Translations under genes and position numbers: made by a program
Assembly (NCBI GenBank): GCA_002007465.1
Contig: LNAC01001231.1
Span: 183,809-247,808, forward strand
Length of the DNA: 64,000 nucleotides
Origin: Ailurus styani
Lineage: Eukaryota > Chordata > Mammalia > Carnivora > Ailuridae
Direction: 5' to 3'
Notes under the pieces: generated by a model
Database searches by the model: none
What the model was told of the DNA's origin: nothing
The model's input: only the letters and a program-made list of their open reading frames with translations
In this document: positions 33,655-46,264 of the stretch, piece after piece
Layout: every line of letters begins with the position of its first letter
How positions within the stretch are numbered: position 1 is the stretch's first letter

Positions 33655-35380
33655 GAAGCACCATATTGTAGCCTCTCTATTATCATTCTTTATTTGTTAA
33701 ATATTTTGAGTAGTTAATTATGATGCACATAGTTATGAACTATTATACAAACAGGCAATTGAGAATTTCAGTTGCAGAAAGTTAACCCTTAGAAAACACA
33801 GACAGTTATATTAACTGTAACTTTTGTTGTAAATAGCTTCCTCCCTAGTGTATCTGAAGTTCACTGTCACCAAGGTTGAAGGAAAACAGGTAGCTCCAAA
33901 ATGGAACTTGGAAAAAGATATCTATCACTCCAAATCATTTTGCTCCCATTATTGCAGTCCCAGGAGACCACAGGGAAGAGGTGTGGTTGTGCATCCAGTT
34001 TAGGAATACAGAAGATACAACTCTGAATTCTATCTCTGATTATGCAGGTACTTGATGAGCAGCAACCAGAAGAAATGGGAAGGAGAGAGAGGGAGAGAGA
34101 GACACGGGGGATCTCATTGTGAAACTTTGGCTTCCATGGGGTTTTAGGTGGGTTGCATACAGTGGGAAGAGATAACACATATATTTCCCTATAAACTGTC
34201 CAGTTTATTTAGCCAAGTCTACAAAATTTTTAAGAGGAGACCAGGTAGTGCAGAAACTAAAGCAACATGTTTCAATATGGCTGTGTCCTAATCGGACAAA
34301 TTTCAGGGAACAGTCTCAGTACCGGTAAAGGACCAGCCAGAAGTGTAGAAAGCACCGTTCTTGTTACACAACAGAAGTTTTATGCCTGGGATTTATACTT
34401 CCATCCTGAAAGACCAAACACTCCCAATATACGCATTTCCTTTCAAGGGACTGTTTATGTATGTAAGGCACTAATGTTTTCTTGATGCGATTTAAACGTT
34501 AGCAAAGTCCTCCCTTGGAAGGAGAAATGAGAATTAGCTCTCAATATCTCTGGCTCATTTCCAGAGACCCAGAAATCCATTTCCCTGATTCTTGAGGGGA
34601 TTTGATCCTAAGTTTGGTTTAAAGACTATGATCACCAAACCATTTCCCCTCTAGCGAGGCTTTTGCTGGAGCTTTTACAAAAAGGCCAGGGTCCAAACAC
34701 TCTAAGGCAATTACTTAATTGCTCATAATTACTGCTTAAAATGTTTATGCTTTTAACTGCTGAGGAGACATAGTTCTCTTTGACCTCTTTCTATATAAAA
34801 TGTCACTTCTTTCTAACAAATAGCAAACCTCACTTATTTATGAAATAGTGAAAAACAGATTTTAAAAAAACCAAAACTCTCAATTCTCCTCTTGAAGTTC
34901 TTTACATGATTTAAATAACTGCTCAGCATGAGTTAGTTTGAAACACTACTGAAAATTCTCACAGCAAAACATACCCCTTCTTAAAGTAGCATTTAAGATT
35001 AAATTTTTTAAACAAAATAAATGATTTTTGTACTACTTTCCCCCAAAAGTTAAAACCATTATTATGATATTTCTCAGTAAGATTTTGATTTTCCTTTGCT
35101 CTGAGCACAATACTGGCCAGCCTTATCTACACAAGTTGAAAAACAAATGAGGACACTTTAAAATGATTCTCTATGAAAATGGTTCTTGAAATATTTGTGA
35201 ACCAGAACATTTTAAGAAGTGGAATCCTCCATTTTCTCAAAATCCACCAGTCTAAGATAATTTGTTATGAAACTTAAGTAAGCATCTTTAGGATCCCCTG
35301 AGGACCCGTCTACCTTGAGTCTATGTGAACCCTTCCTTAGTACAGTTTTTGATAAGATGGGGACCAGAGTCACAGACTTG
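33655..35380. other. Unique sequence, no feature seen
   Basis: About 1.7 kb. A 103-codon minus-strand frame (33867-34178) and a 72-codon plus-strand frame (34267-34485) show no family resemblance, CpG context or splice logic. Confidence 0.45.
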
Positions 35381-35384
35381 ACTT

Positions 35385-35490
35385 TCACCTGTCCTTCTGA
35401 TTTGCTGGTAATGCAACTGAACCATTTACCTGCTCCCCTTATGCCTCAGTTTCCTCATCCATATATGGAAGATAATGTAAGTACTTCTCC
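35385..35490 (+). repeat. MIR remnant
   Basis: 'tgcctcagtttcctcatcc' with 'gaagataatgtaagtact' follows the MIR 3' half. Confidence 0.7.
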
Positions 35491-35973
35491 ATAGAAACAG
35501 AATGAGAATTATATTTTCAACACGACTAGTATATATTGTTCATTTGTGTCAAGTGTAGAGCAATGCATGAGTGGACAAGACAAACAGAGTCTTCATTGAA
35601 CTTATAGCCTAATAGGGAAGATAAACAAATAATGACGATAAGCAGTTAATTCAATTTTGATGGGTACCATGAAGGGAACACACAAAGAAAGTATAACAAA
35701 GTTCTGAAGGATGAGCCAGTGACTTTTTTATTACCTAGGTAAAGGAATCTGGGAGAAGGGCACTATAGACATATGAAAGACCAGGGGCAAATTCCCTGAG
35801 GAGTCAGCCTTCAAGGAACTGTAAAAGACGTATATAGTTGTGATCTGGAAAGCAAATGTGAGACAGAAGTTATAGAGGAATGAGGAGCAAGATCATATAG
35901 GATACTGTCCATCTTCAGGGCTTGGGACTTTATCCTAAGAGCAATGAGTGGTCATTAAAAAATGTTAGGTACA

Positions 35974-36171
35974 TGGGGCGCCTGGGTGGTTCAGTGCGTT
36001 AAAGCCTCTGCCTTCGGCTCAGGTCATGACCTCAGGGTCCTGGGATTGAGCCCCACATCCGGCTCTCTGCTCGGCAGGGAGCCTGCTTCCCCCTCTCCCT
36101 CTGCCTGCCTCTCTGCCTACTTGTGATCTCTCTCTCTGTCAAATAAATAAATAAAATCTAAAATAAATTTT
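35974..36171 (+). mobile_element. Can-SINE (mustelid type) with 16-bp TSD
   Basis: Sense SINE near consensus. TSD aaaaatgttaggtaca at 35958-35973 and 36172-36187 is perfect. Confidence 0.97.
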
Positions 36172-36229
36172 AAAAATGTTAGGTACAGCAGTGAGAAGAT
36201 TAAGATTGTGCTTTTAAAAAGTAAGTCTA

Positions 36230-36411
36230 GGGGTGGTGGGTGGCTCAGTAGGTTAAGCGTGCACATCTTGATTTCAGCTCAGGTCATGATCTTAGAGTTG
36301 TGAAATTGAGCCCTGTGTCAGGCTCTGTGCTAGGCATGGAGGCCGCTTAAGATTCTCTCTTTCCCTCTCCCTCTGCCCTGCTCCCCAGCCCCACTCAAAA
36401 AAGAAAAAAAA
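36230..36411 (+). mobile_element. Can-SINE, older subfamily
   Basis: Sense SINE of the older kind ('gattctctctttccctctcc') 58 bases after another SINE in the same orientation. TSD aaaaagtaagt(c/g)ta at 36216-36229 and 36412-36425, one mismatch. Confidence 0.92.
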
Positions 36412-36424
36412 AAAAAGTAAGTGT

Positions 36425-38060
36425 AAATAGGCAATCTGAATAGGCCTATATTGATAAAAGAAATTGAGAGAATAACTAATAATATTCCAAGAGAGGAAAG
36501 TATGATGCCCAGATGGGTTCAATGGAGAATTTTACTAAATACTTAAGGAAGAAATTATACCAATTCTCTATAATCTCTTCTAGAAGGTAGAAGCAGAGGA
36601 AATACTCCCTGACTCATTCTACAAGGCCAGCATTACCAAAACACCAAAACCAGGCAAAGACACCACAAAACCACCATAGGCCAATATGTCTTGTAAACAC
36701 AGATGTAAAGTCCTCAATAATATTTTAGTGAATCAAATTCAACAATGTATAAAAAGAATTATATACCAGGACCAATTGAGGTTTATCCCAGGTATGTAAG
36801 GCTAGTTCACATTTGAAAATCAATTAATGTAACCTAGCACATCAACTGGCTAAAGATGAAATAGCTCATGATCATATTGATAATACAGTAAAAGCATGAG
36901 CTAAAATTCAATAGTCATTCATGGTAAAACCTCTCAGCAAACCAGGAATAGAAGGTAACTTTTTCAAGTTGATAAAGAATATCAAAACAAAACAAAACAA
37001 AAAGAAAGGCAAGAATATTAAAACACAAACAAAAATCTACAACTAACAACATACTTCATGCTGAGAAACTAGAAGCTTGTCTGCTAAATCAGGAACAAGG
37101 CAAGGATGTTCCTTCTCACCACTGTTTCAGCATTGTACTCTAAGTCCTAGCTAATGCACTAAGAAAACGCAACTAAAGGTGTACGCACTGGGAAGTAAAA
37201 ATTACAATGTTTTGGTCACAGATGACATGATTATCTATGTAGAAATCTGAAAGAACTGAACAAAAAACTCTTACAAGTAATAAGTGATTATAGCAATGTT
37301 GCAGAATATAAGGTTAATAGGCAAACATCAATTGCCAATCTATTTACCAGCAACGAGTGGAATTTGAATTAAAAACACAATACTGTTTACATTAGCACCT
37401 TCTAAAATTTAATAGCTAGGTATAGATCTTAAAAATATGTACAACATCTATATGAGGGAAACTACAAAGTTCTGGTGAAAGAAATCATAGAATAACTAAG
37501 TAAACAGAGAGATTTAATTTTCATGGATAGGAAGACTCAATATTGTCAAGATGTCAGTTTTCTCCAAATTGATCTTTAGATTCAGTCCAATTCCAATCAA
37601 AATCCCTGTCAGTTATGGTATGGATATTGACAGACTGATCCTAAAGTTAATAGGGAAAGGCAAAACACCCAGAATGGCCAACACAATATTGAAGGAGGAG
37701 AGCAAAGTCAGAGGACTGGTAATACCTGACTTTAAGAATTAGTACCAAGCTACAGTAATCAAGACAGTGTACTATTGGCAAAATAATAGACAAAAGATCA
37801 ATGGCTTGGAATAGCGATCACAGAAATAGACCCCCATAAATACAGTCAACTGATCTTTAACAAAAATGGAGAAAAAATAGTCTTTTCAACAAATGATGTT
37901 AGAAAAACTAGACTTCCACATATAAAAATAAATCAATTAAGAAATAGATCTTACATTTGTAACAAAATTAACTAAGATGGATCATAGACCTAAATGTAAA
38001 ATGCATAGAAGACACCATAGGAGAAAACAAGGATTGAACTTACATTATCTGACTGCAAGC
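36425..38060 (+). pseudogene. Decayed LINE-1 ORF2, RT core to C-terminal side
   Basis: Old L1 ORF2 fragment on the + strand. Early RT blocks are at 36600-36800 (ctacaaggccagcattacc, 'caggaccaattgaggtttatcccagg'-like). At 37090-37150 lies the counterpart of the RQGCPLSP motif ('caaggcaaggatgttccttc'). The catalytic FADD motif is at 37215-37229, where the codons read V-T-D-D-M, so the two aspartates survive but the flanking residues have changed. 37551-37742 keeps an open frame with 'SKLIFRFSPIPIKIPVSYG'. There are many stops and frameshifts elsewhere. No 5' end, 3'UTR or TSD was found. Confidence 0.9.
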
Positions 38061-38129
38061 ATAGAACAAGGATGAATAAATTGAAATTTCATGGAAAAAT
38101 GTTCATTCAAAACCATAAAGAATATCCTA

Positions 38130-38555
38130 TGCTACAGTTACCCAAGGAAGGAATACGCTTCTTGGCAAGGTAATGAGTTTTTTTGCCAGTGGGGAATTTG
38201 ATATCAGACTGTTTTTTCCCTTAGTCAGATGTTATGGTGGTGGTACCCAACTTGGCAACTTAACAGAATATGTTAGGGGAGCTTTATAAAATTAGAGGTT
38301 TCTGGATTCATTCTTAAGCCAGCATTTGAAGCCACTGCTAAATGAGAGTTAAGCATGGGGATTTTTCCATTAGATTACTTTCAATATCTTAAAGTTAATA
38401 AAAATTAGTAAAGTACTCTTTCTCTTTGCTAAGAATTCCTTAGGCTTTTTATGTCAGTATGCACTTTTCTTTTCTTCTTTTTTTCCTCCTGAGTTTTGCC
38501 TGCTTACTGTTCTACTCCTACATTCATTTCCTTACTACACTCATTTACTTTCAGC
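38130..38555. other. Unassigned unique sequence
   Basis: No recognised repeat or exon. Confidence 0.4.
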
Positions 38556-38559
38556 TTTT

Positions 38560-38675
38560 CCTTGAGAAGGACAGGACCCTTCTCTAATTCATCTGCCATT
38601 TCTCAAAGAGTTTAGTTCAGCGTCTTTCATATAACATTCACTCAATAACCAGTTGTTAAATTTCAGCCATGGGGT
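38560..38675 (+). repeat. L2 3' end remnant
   Basis: 'gagaaggacaggacccttct', 'ttagttcagcgtctttcat', 'attcactcaataaccagttg' follow the L2 3' terminus. Decayed. Confidence 0.65.
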
Positions 38676-38679
38676 TGCA

Positions 38680-41560
38680 CCTTTACAGTAGCTCAGTTCT
38701 CTTTTTTCTATCAGATCACTAAACATCTTCTTAATAAACTAATTTAAACAAAAGATCTTCCTGAGCTTTGTCAGTCACAACCAGGGAATAATTTAGGAGA
38801 CCAACTTGCTGAAAGATATCTCCAGAGTTTACATTGCTATAGAAATAGGGATTTTTTTTATTTTTTACCATAATTGATAACTAATTTTATAGATTATACA
38901 ACAAAAATATCAAATGACTACCTCAAATGCACAACCACCTATACAGAATTCCACTGGGTAGGAAAATATCAATTACCTGAAGTCTAGAAGGTTGAAAAGT
39001 TCTCAGGAAACAAATTGGATATCACTTCTAATATAATAACAAATTTTAAACAGGATGACCAAAATAGAATTCAGAAAATTGCAAGATAATATCTTCTAAG
39101 TGGAAATTTTGCAATAGAAAAATGAACTTATCAATATTACCCTGTATTATAGTAAAGCATTAATGTATGAAGCAAATGAAATCAGAATATTTGGGGGGAT
39201 TTATAAGGTGAATTTTCACTCCTCACTCTGTGGATAATACTATACAGAAACACATTCATTGTAATGAGGGTTATAATGGTCACTGAAGATAGAGAATCTC
39301 TGCACTTAAGAGGTTCCAATTTTAGCCAATTAATTTATTTTTAGCACTCTCCAGGTATTGGGAACAACTCTGAATTGTGATAGAAGACAAGGTCTTGTCC
39401 CATAAGAAATTCTACTTCTGTTCCAAAGCGACTTTATTTTCAATCACTCTGTCTCCATCATTCTTCTGTTACTTCTCTCCATCATTTCCTTCTTCCCTCT
39501 CCCCTTCCGTTTTCCCACTGTGAGGGCTGTGTTGGAGTAGAAATGGATTTGCTTAAGTGGCCACACCACATTTGTACCATCTTTTTCTTACTGGTATCTT
39601 ACTTCACCATCTTCCACATATAGAGGGCACTTACATGTTTGCTGGATTGGATTACAAGCTCCATGAATATGGGCCTCAAATCTTTCCCAATGACCTAACT
39701 ATGATGACCTGTATCTGTTGAGTGTATAAATGAACAAATAGATAAACGTCATGGGGAAAGTCTATTATCTTAGAATTATACTTACATTATAACATACCTA
39801 TTTTCAAATGAAGGAGAAATAAAAAGCAAGTCCACTAGAATTTTGATTATCAGTTTTAACTCCCTCCCTCTTACTTTTAGTAGAGTGGCCTATCTCATAT
39901 ATTATGTTCTGGTTTGCTCTTGGATGCCATGGTCTCCAGAGTGCAGCACAGCAATGTCAAGACAAGCATAGCAAAAGAGGAGCTCTTAGGTTTCTAAGTA
40001 AGACGTTGTTGATGGATTTGTTTTTATATTGCTTCTACATGGTCATGTATTTCTCTTGGGAAAAGCCCACTGTAGGGAGAAAGTAAAGCACTTGACCTGA
40101 AAGTATGTCTTGATTTCTGCCCCCAGAGTAATCTGTCTTCATGCTGGGACCACATCAGGCTCAGTGGGAAGCACAACTGATGAATGGTAGGCTGTAGTCC
40201 CTCACCAGGGAGTCTAATTCCTCTTGGTGGCCAGGGAAGTTCATCTCCAGGCCCACGGCATGCTCACTTCTAAATGGGAAGTCAAGAAGGCAAGCCTTTG
40301 ACTTGCTGGTGCTACGCTTTGGTCAATAGCACACTGATTAATACCCCCAGACTTTCTTTCCCTCTTTTTCTTGTTCCTGTGTTAACTTTCTGTGAATAAC
40401 ATTTTATCCCAGGGATATTGAAATGACAAAGGAGCCATTTATATTGTTATCAGAAAAGTACATATTTCCGTGGCCAAGTAATTCAGCAGCTGAGGAGAGA
40501 GAAAGGTTTGGGGAGGAGCTCCAAGATGTAGTCCTTCCCAAAGGAACTGATCTTGACCTGGAGAAGCACTAAGCACAACAGGATGGTTGGGGTTGATGTA
40601 ACTTTGCATGGAGGAAGAGAAGTGCAAGGATTTGGGACTATAGAGAACGCAAGAATGAAAAGTGAATGAGTATAGAAATGTACTTGATTTGGAAAGTTAA
40701 CTGTTATTAATGTGGAGTAGCCTCTTTGCTGAGGTTCTGGATGGTCCCTACAATTCACTCAGCCCAAAAGTACCAGATTCACAGTCCCTCATGTGGGATA
40801 GTAAGTGAAAGAAGGAGAGCTTATGGGGAAAATTCCAAAAGGCAGGTGGGCTCTAGGTAAGGCCCTGGAGTTGATGGTCCTTCCTAAGCTCAATTCTACA
40901 CCTTCCTGGGAGGCAGGAATGCTTTAGATGCTAGTTCCCAGAAAAAGGGACACTCTCTTCTGAAAGCTGGGGGAAAATGAACCCCACCTTGTTTCCCATC
41001 AGGATGCAAAACTTCTAGTATTACTATTAACCTCTTCATGGAACATTTCTCCTGACTGAGTGGCTGGTTGGAAAGTTGACGTAGGACTAATAGCATTTAT
41101 TTAACTGGCATTTGGAAGAAGACACCATCAAGTCTTTCTGTTTTTCTCCAGCTAATACTTATAATCTGCCATGCTCTTTAGTTACCAATAATAATGAGCA
41201 CCTAGATTGTAGGAAATTTAGGCTTCTGGGGGAAAAAATTTCTCATGGGAGCTATATTATGGTAATATAGGAAATTGGCACTAAACATTAAAACACTGTG
41301 ATTCTGTGGTTTGATGTTGCATGAATTTTTGCATGCTGAAAAAGTGTTATAATACCATTTTGTATCCTGGATCTTTAAGGAAATAGGAAAATAGGAAAGT
41401 CTTGAGGCATTACTGAATGATTCTTCTTTTTCAGGGGCTGCTGAAAAACACATTCTAGACATGCTCCAGAGTGAAAAAAGCAGCAGCTGAAACAGAAAAT
41501 GTAAGGCTGAGTGTGAAGACGTTTTACACGTACTCTGGGTTTTCATTTTTGTGCAGTCTG
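38680..41560. other. Mostly unique sequence
   Basis: About 2.9 kb. A weak L2-like piece is at 39590-39740 ('ttacaagctccatgaatatggg...'). The 91-codon and 114-codon minus-strand frames (40483-40758, 41202-41546) have no recognisable family or splice support. Confidence 0.45.
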
Positions 41561-41564
41561 TTAG

Positions 41565-41763
41565 TCAGGATTCTCTAGAGAAGTAGAATGAAAAGGAGAT
41601 ATATTTCCATATATCTCTATCTCTACCTCCCTACCTACCTGTGTATCTATCAGGAGATTTTAAGGAAGTGGCTTATACAACCTCAGTGATTCAGTGAGTC
41701 CAAAATCTGATGGGTGAGTCTGGCAGGACGGAGACGTTTCTTTTCCTGGATATGTGTTTATTT
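41565..41763 (+). repeat. Ancient LTR-like repeat, second copy
   Basis: The same family as 15925-16405 ('tgttagtcaggattctctag' and 'aaggaagtggcttatac'). Partial, with an internal 'tatctctatctctacctccc' simple stretch. An L1 tail inserted at its right end. Confidence 0.6.
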
Positions 41764-41782
41764 AAAAACCTCTTCAAGGAGG

Positions 41783-41940
41783 AAGGGGATAGGATAGATA
41801 GAGTGACTGGGTGGGAGGGTAAGTGCTATGGTGAGTGCTGTGAATTTGGAAGACTGATGAATCACAGACCTGTACCCCTGGAGCAAATAATACATTATAT
41901 GTTAATAAAAAATAAAAATAAGTAAATAATAAAATAAAAT
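41783..41940 (+). mobile_element. L1 3' tail insertion with 19-bp TSD
   Basis: 158 bases of L1 3' end ('gaatcacagacctgtacccc' then a diverged 'tggagcaaataatacattatatgttaat' end and A-rich tail). The perfect 19-bp TSD aaaaacctcttcaaggagg lies at 41764-41782 and 41941-41959. Non-coding, severely 5'-truncated. Confidence 0.95.
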
Positions 41941-41959
41941 AAAAACCTCTTCAAGGAGG

Positions 41960-42810
41960 TGCTGGAAAAACAGTCACTGTGGTGGCAGCATAGGTTGAGG
42001 ATTTTCACAAATTACAGCCCAACTTCCTAACTCACTACTCCTTACTGACACACACACACCTTTCTCCCCTGAGAAAGTAATGAGGTAGCAAACCCAAAAG
42101 TCTGTGGACACCTTTACAACAACAAAAGCAAGGGACAAAATGTTCTTACCAATCCTGAAATACAAGCAGTGGGGACACATCATCAGTGGCATACCACTGT
42201 GTTACTGGCACACCTGTGTGTTTTGTTGCCTGGGCCAGAGAAAGCTGAGGGAGCCACAGAGGGGGCCGGAAGGACAAGAGAACCCCAAACTGCTTCAGAG
42301 TTTCACTGAAAAGCATGGAGGGCTAATTTGAGGACAACAGTCAAAGCTGAGAGCTGTGCTGCCCTTTCTAATACCAGGTGGATGCAAGCCCCTTACCCCC
42401 ACCTGTGCTTTCCCCCAGGCCTGGGGGCTGGAGAAGCCTAGCCTTTTATGAGCTCTCAAAACTGACCCCCAAAGGCTCTCTTGCAGGACAAGTCTCCACA
42501 CTGAAGAAAAACTTTTGGGAGTGAAAGCAGAATTTAGCAAGATAGGCAAAAACAGAAAAAAAGAAAAGGCTTGTCCTCATAAAATGAGGAAGGTGGACCA
42601 GGCCAGGATATTTCAGAAAGCAAGTTGCCTTAAGGTAACACCACACAAAAATAGAATTCTGTGTAGTTGCAAAAGCTCTTTAAACTCACTCTGCTTCCAA
42701 ATGTTTAGGGAAACTAGATTTGCATAAAAACTACCAACAGAAAAGCATTGAGGTCCAATCCCACCCAAAGTTGCTCTAAGAACAAAGAAGACTGAATAAT
42801 ATGGGTCTTA
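41960..42810. other. Unique sequence, no feature proved
   Basis: Moderately GC-rich around 42200-42500 but without CpG enrichment. Overlapping short frames on both strands and no family match. Confidence 0.45.
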
Positions 42811-42824
42811 GATATCATGAAATA

Positions 42825-43041
42825 GGGGTATCTGGGTGGCTTAGTCCATTAAGTGTCTGACTCTTGGTTTCAGCTCAGGTTGTGATCTCAGGGTTGTGAG
42901 ATCAAGCCCCCATTGGGCTCTGCACTCAGCATGGAGTCTACTTGAGATTCTCTCTCTCCCTCTTCCTCTGTCCTTCCCATTCAGGCTTTCCTGTAGACGC
43001 ACTCTCTCTAAAATAAATAAACAAATATTTGAAGAAAAGAA
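42825..43041 (+). mobile_element. Can-SINE, older subfamily
   Basis: Sense SINE with 'tgactcttggtttcagctc' and a decayed tail. TSD atcatgaaata / atcacgaaata at 42814-42824 and 43042-43052. Confidence 0.9.
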
Positions 43042-43295
43042 ATCACGAAATACATGCTTAAGGAAAAAAATAAAAACTACCAGTATTATTTAAAAACAAG
43101 CTAAAAGGAAATTAAGAAAAAACAAAACAATGCAAATTCCAATTTTAATTAAAGGATTATTCGTTTATCAATTATCATGTACAGTCACTTTATTAGATCA
43201 TGGAGGAGGAAAGATAAACAAGATAAAAAATCTTGGCTTCCAAGACCTTACAGACCAGTGAAGAAGGAAACTCAAATCACTCAATCAGAGGGATT

Positions 43296-43492
43296 TTTTT
43301 TTAATTTTATTTATTGATTTGTCAAAGAGAGAGTGCACGTGTGGGAGCACAAGCAGGGGGAATGGCAGGCAGAGGGAGAAGCAGGCTCCCCGCTGAGCAA
43401 GTAACCCAATCCGGGACTGGATCCCAGGATCCTGGGATCATGGCCTGAGCCGATGGCAGACGCTTAACCGACCAAGCCACCCAGGTGTCCCC
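43296..43492 (-). mobile_element. Can-SINE (antisense)
   Basis: Antisense SINE ending in 'aagccacccaggtgtcccc'. Short imperfect TSD agagggatt / agaaggatt at 43287-43295 and 43493-43501. Confidence 0.92.
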
Positions 43493-43499
43493 AGAAGGA

Positions 43500-44095
43500 T
43501 TCTTTTATGTGAATGAATCCTGACATAAGAAGCTTGGAGTTAAAAGTTACCCCCCAAATTCACCACTTACCGAATGCCCAGTCATTCTGTAGATTTTACT
43601 TGGGAGGACTCCAAAATACCTTTTAGTTTACTATTTTCTAGCAAGTCTAAAATAAAATCGGAGATAAAGTGCTGGTCAAGTGAGTAAATTATCCCCTCCC
43701 CCCCAAAAAAGTAAAACAGTATACCTTTGAATGAAATTCTTTAATCCAGTATGACTAAGTCACAGCAGGAAAGGCATATTTTCGGGCATTTTAGGCCACC
43801 ATCCGCACTGGTAAAAGAGGCCAGCACCTCGTGTAAATAAGGAAATACAAAACCGCGGTGTTGGGAGCCAAAGAGAAGGGGGAGCATAACCTCTTTTCCC
43901 AGCAGCAGATGGCTGACCTCTTTACCTGCTTTGGCTCTGCTCCTATTCTCTCATTTTTCCCACAGGGAGACATTCCCCGCTGAGGTTTATTGAGTCCCTG
44001 GTACTCTTTCTTCCTGCGGCTGTGACTCCCACAGCAGGTGACTCCAAGGGCTTGCCTGTAGATGGCATTACTCTAAACATTTAAAGAGCTCTATC
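43500..44095. other. Unassigned unique sequence
   Basis: No recognised repeat or exon. Confidence 0.4.
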
Positions 44096-44099
44096 TGAT

Positions 44100-44415
44100 T
44101 AAATGAAATCTTGCCATTTACAATGACATGGATGGATCTAGAGGGTATAAAGGCAAGTAAAATAAGTCAGTAATAGAAAGACAAATACCTTATGATTGCA
44201 CTTACATTTGGAATTTAAGAATCAAAACAAACAAATACAGAAAAAGAGACAAACAGGTGTATGGGGGGATGGCTGAAATAGATAAAAGGGGATTAAGATG
44301 AACTTCCCATGATGAGGACTAAGTAATGTATAGAATTGTTGAGTCATTATATTGTACACCTGAAACTAACATAACACTGTATGTTAACTATCCTAGAAAT
44401 AAAATTATTTTTTTT
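44100..44415 (+). mobile_element. Older L1 3' end (ORF2 tail and 3'UTR)
   Basis: It starts in the last ORF2 codons ('gaaatcttgccatttacaat', 'gacatggatggatctagagg') and runs through a 3'UTR with 'ttgtacacctgaaactaac' to an A/T-rich end. Truncated, no TSD seen. Confidence 0.88.
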
Positions 44416-44418
44416 AAA

Positions 44419-44697
44419 TAAGACAAAATCATACCAGGAGATAAACCACAAGAGACTCTTAACTATGAAAAACAAACTGAGAGTTGCTGGAGTGGTGGGG
44501 GGAGAAGGACGAGATAAATGATGATAACTGGGTGATGGGCATTAAGGAAGGCACGTGATATAATGCACACTGGGTGTTATATTGCAACTGATGAATCACT
44601 GAACTCTACCTCTGAAGCTAATAATATACTGTAAGTCAACTAATTGAATTTAAATAAAATTTAAAAAAATAAAAAATAAAAGGAATTTAAAAACAGA
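44419..44697 (+). mobile_element. Second L1 3'UTR copy, head to tail
   Basis: A different carnivoran L1 3'UTR subtype ('ccacaagagactcttaac', 'gggcattaaggaaggcacg', 'ctgatgaatcactgaactc') ending in A-rich repeats. It follows the previous L1 tail at once. No clear TSD, so order of insertion is unclear. Confidence 0.85.
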
Positions 44698-44699
44698 AA

Positions 44700-45080
44700 A
44701 AAAAAATCCTTGACTTCTCTGTCCCCCTCCCACATCCATATCCAAGCCCCCAGTAAGTTCTGTCAATCTTCAAAGCAAGTACCAATGCTACCCCTCCTTG
44801 CCACTTCCCACAGCTGCTGTCCTAGTCCTGAGCACCATCGAATCTCTCGTGGACAAATGCAATAGGTTCCCGCTTTCACTTTTGACTCCTACATTCAGTC
44901 TGTAGGAGGCAGAGGGATGATTTTACCAAATACGGTTATGATATTTCCTTCCTCAGGACATCCCTAGTATAGCCTTGGTCACATCATAATAAATTCACCT
45001 AGGGTGAATCTTTTAGCCCCACAATATGGTCCTTCTGGGGTTTCAGTGTAAATCCTAAGGTATTTTCTAAGTCTCTCCAT
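44700..45080 (+). repeat. L2 fragment
   Basis: 'gacttctctgtccccctcc', 'gtctgtaggaggcagaggg' and 'tattttctaagtctctcc' follow an L2-like order. Decayed and of moderate certainty. Confidence 0.5.
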
Positions 45081-45084
45081 CTTG

Positions 45085-45835
45085 CGGGGCCTCAGATACC
45101 CCTACACCACTCTGGTGGGCAGCTGCTGAAATCTCTTGGAACTCTCCAGCTGTTTCCTTCCCCCTTGGGATCCTTGGAATCTTGCCTTGTCCAAATCCAG
45201 AGGTCAGCCAGGACTGAAGCAAAGTTTATACATAGATGTGGAGGGTCCCCCCCGGACCCCAAGGTTCTTTCCATCCTAGGATCATTCTTCTCCCCCAATC
45301 AATTTCCACCCACTCTGGCAGCCCCACACTCCATCCTCTCACTCTTCAGGCCAATAGGACTGTGGTTTTCTGCTTGAACTCTATCTGGAACATTCCATGA
45401 GAACTGGGAGATGCCCTCAGGGTGGGGAAAGCCTGTAAAGAAGAATCTTGCTCAGTGGATTCTGCTCCAGTTTCTTGCTCCTTTTTATCATTCCCCATTA
45501 TCTCAAATGGCTGCCTTTTATATTTTATTTAGAGTTTAGAGTAGTTATTCGCTGGATTAAGCTGATAAAATCTGACAACTGGAAGCTACTCACCTAATAA
45601 TTGTTGAAGTGCTTTGTTTGATCTTCCCAATGTGTCCACACTTATTTTTAGAGCATGGTTCCCACATTTGTTCTTATTATATACTCTCTGCATGGTTAAG
45701 GGGGCATCTCTCAATAAATGTTTTTATCTAGCATGGTTCTAGGAGAATCATTTTCCATCCAAGTCCTAATCATGGCCTGAAGATCTTACAGTATCAGGAC
45801 CTCATAATGAGCTCCTGTCGAGTTCATCTACCATT
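45085..45835. other. Unassigned unique sequence
   Basis: Two opposed frames of 68-70 codons (45092-45377) overlap but show no family match. Nothing else seen. Confidence 0.4.
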
Positions 45836-45839
45836 AACT

Positions 45840-46247
45840 TCCACCCTTGTTTTCTCTGCTTCCACCACCCTGGCTCAGTGGTATTCCTCAAAGTGACAGC
45901 ACCTTCCTGCTGCAAGGCTTTGAACTTGAGAGTCAGCTGCCTGAAATAATCTTCTATCAGTTATCCATGTGTCTCCTTTTCTTACTGCATTTAGGTCTTT
46001 ATTCAAATGTCACCTTCAGGAAGATACTTCCCTCACCCCCTCTTCCAACCACAACGCCCTTATCATTCCCTATTTTGTATTTCTTCTATAATATTTATTG
46101 CCAGCTGACATGCTAAATATTTTGTTGGCTTGCCTTATTTATCTTATTTATACTCCCACTATGGAGTATATTCGCTAAGAGCCAGGATGTCGGTCCATTT
46201 TCCCTGCTTTCCCCCAGCTGATTCCCCCCTGGGGCACAATGTTTGTT
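45840..46247 (+). repeat. L2 3' end
   Basis: L2 order is clear: 'tattcaaatgtcaccttcagg', 'atttattgccagctgacatg', then 'cacaatgtttgttaaatgaatg' at the terminus. A young L1 tail inserted at that terminus. Confidence 0.85.
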
Positions 46248-46264
46248 AAATGAATGAACAAATA

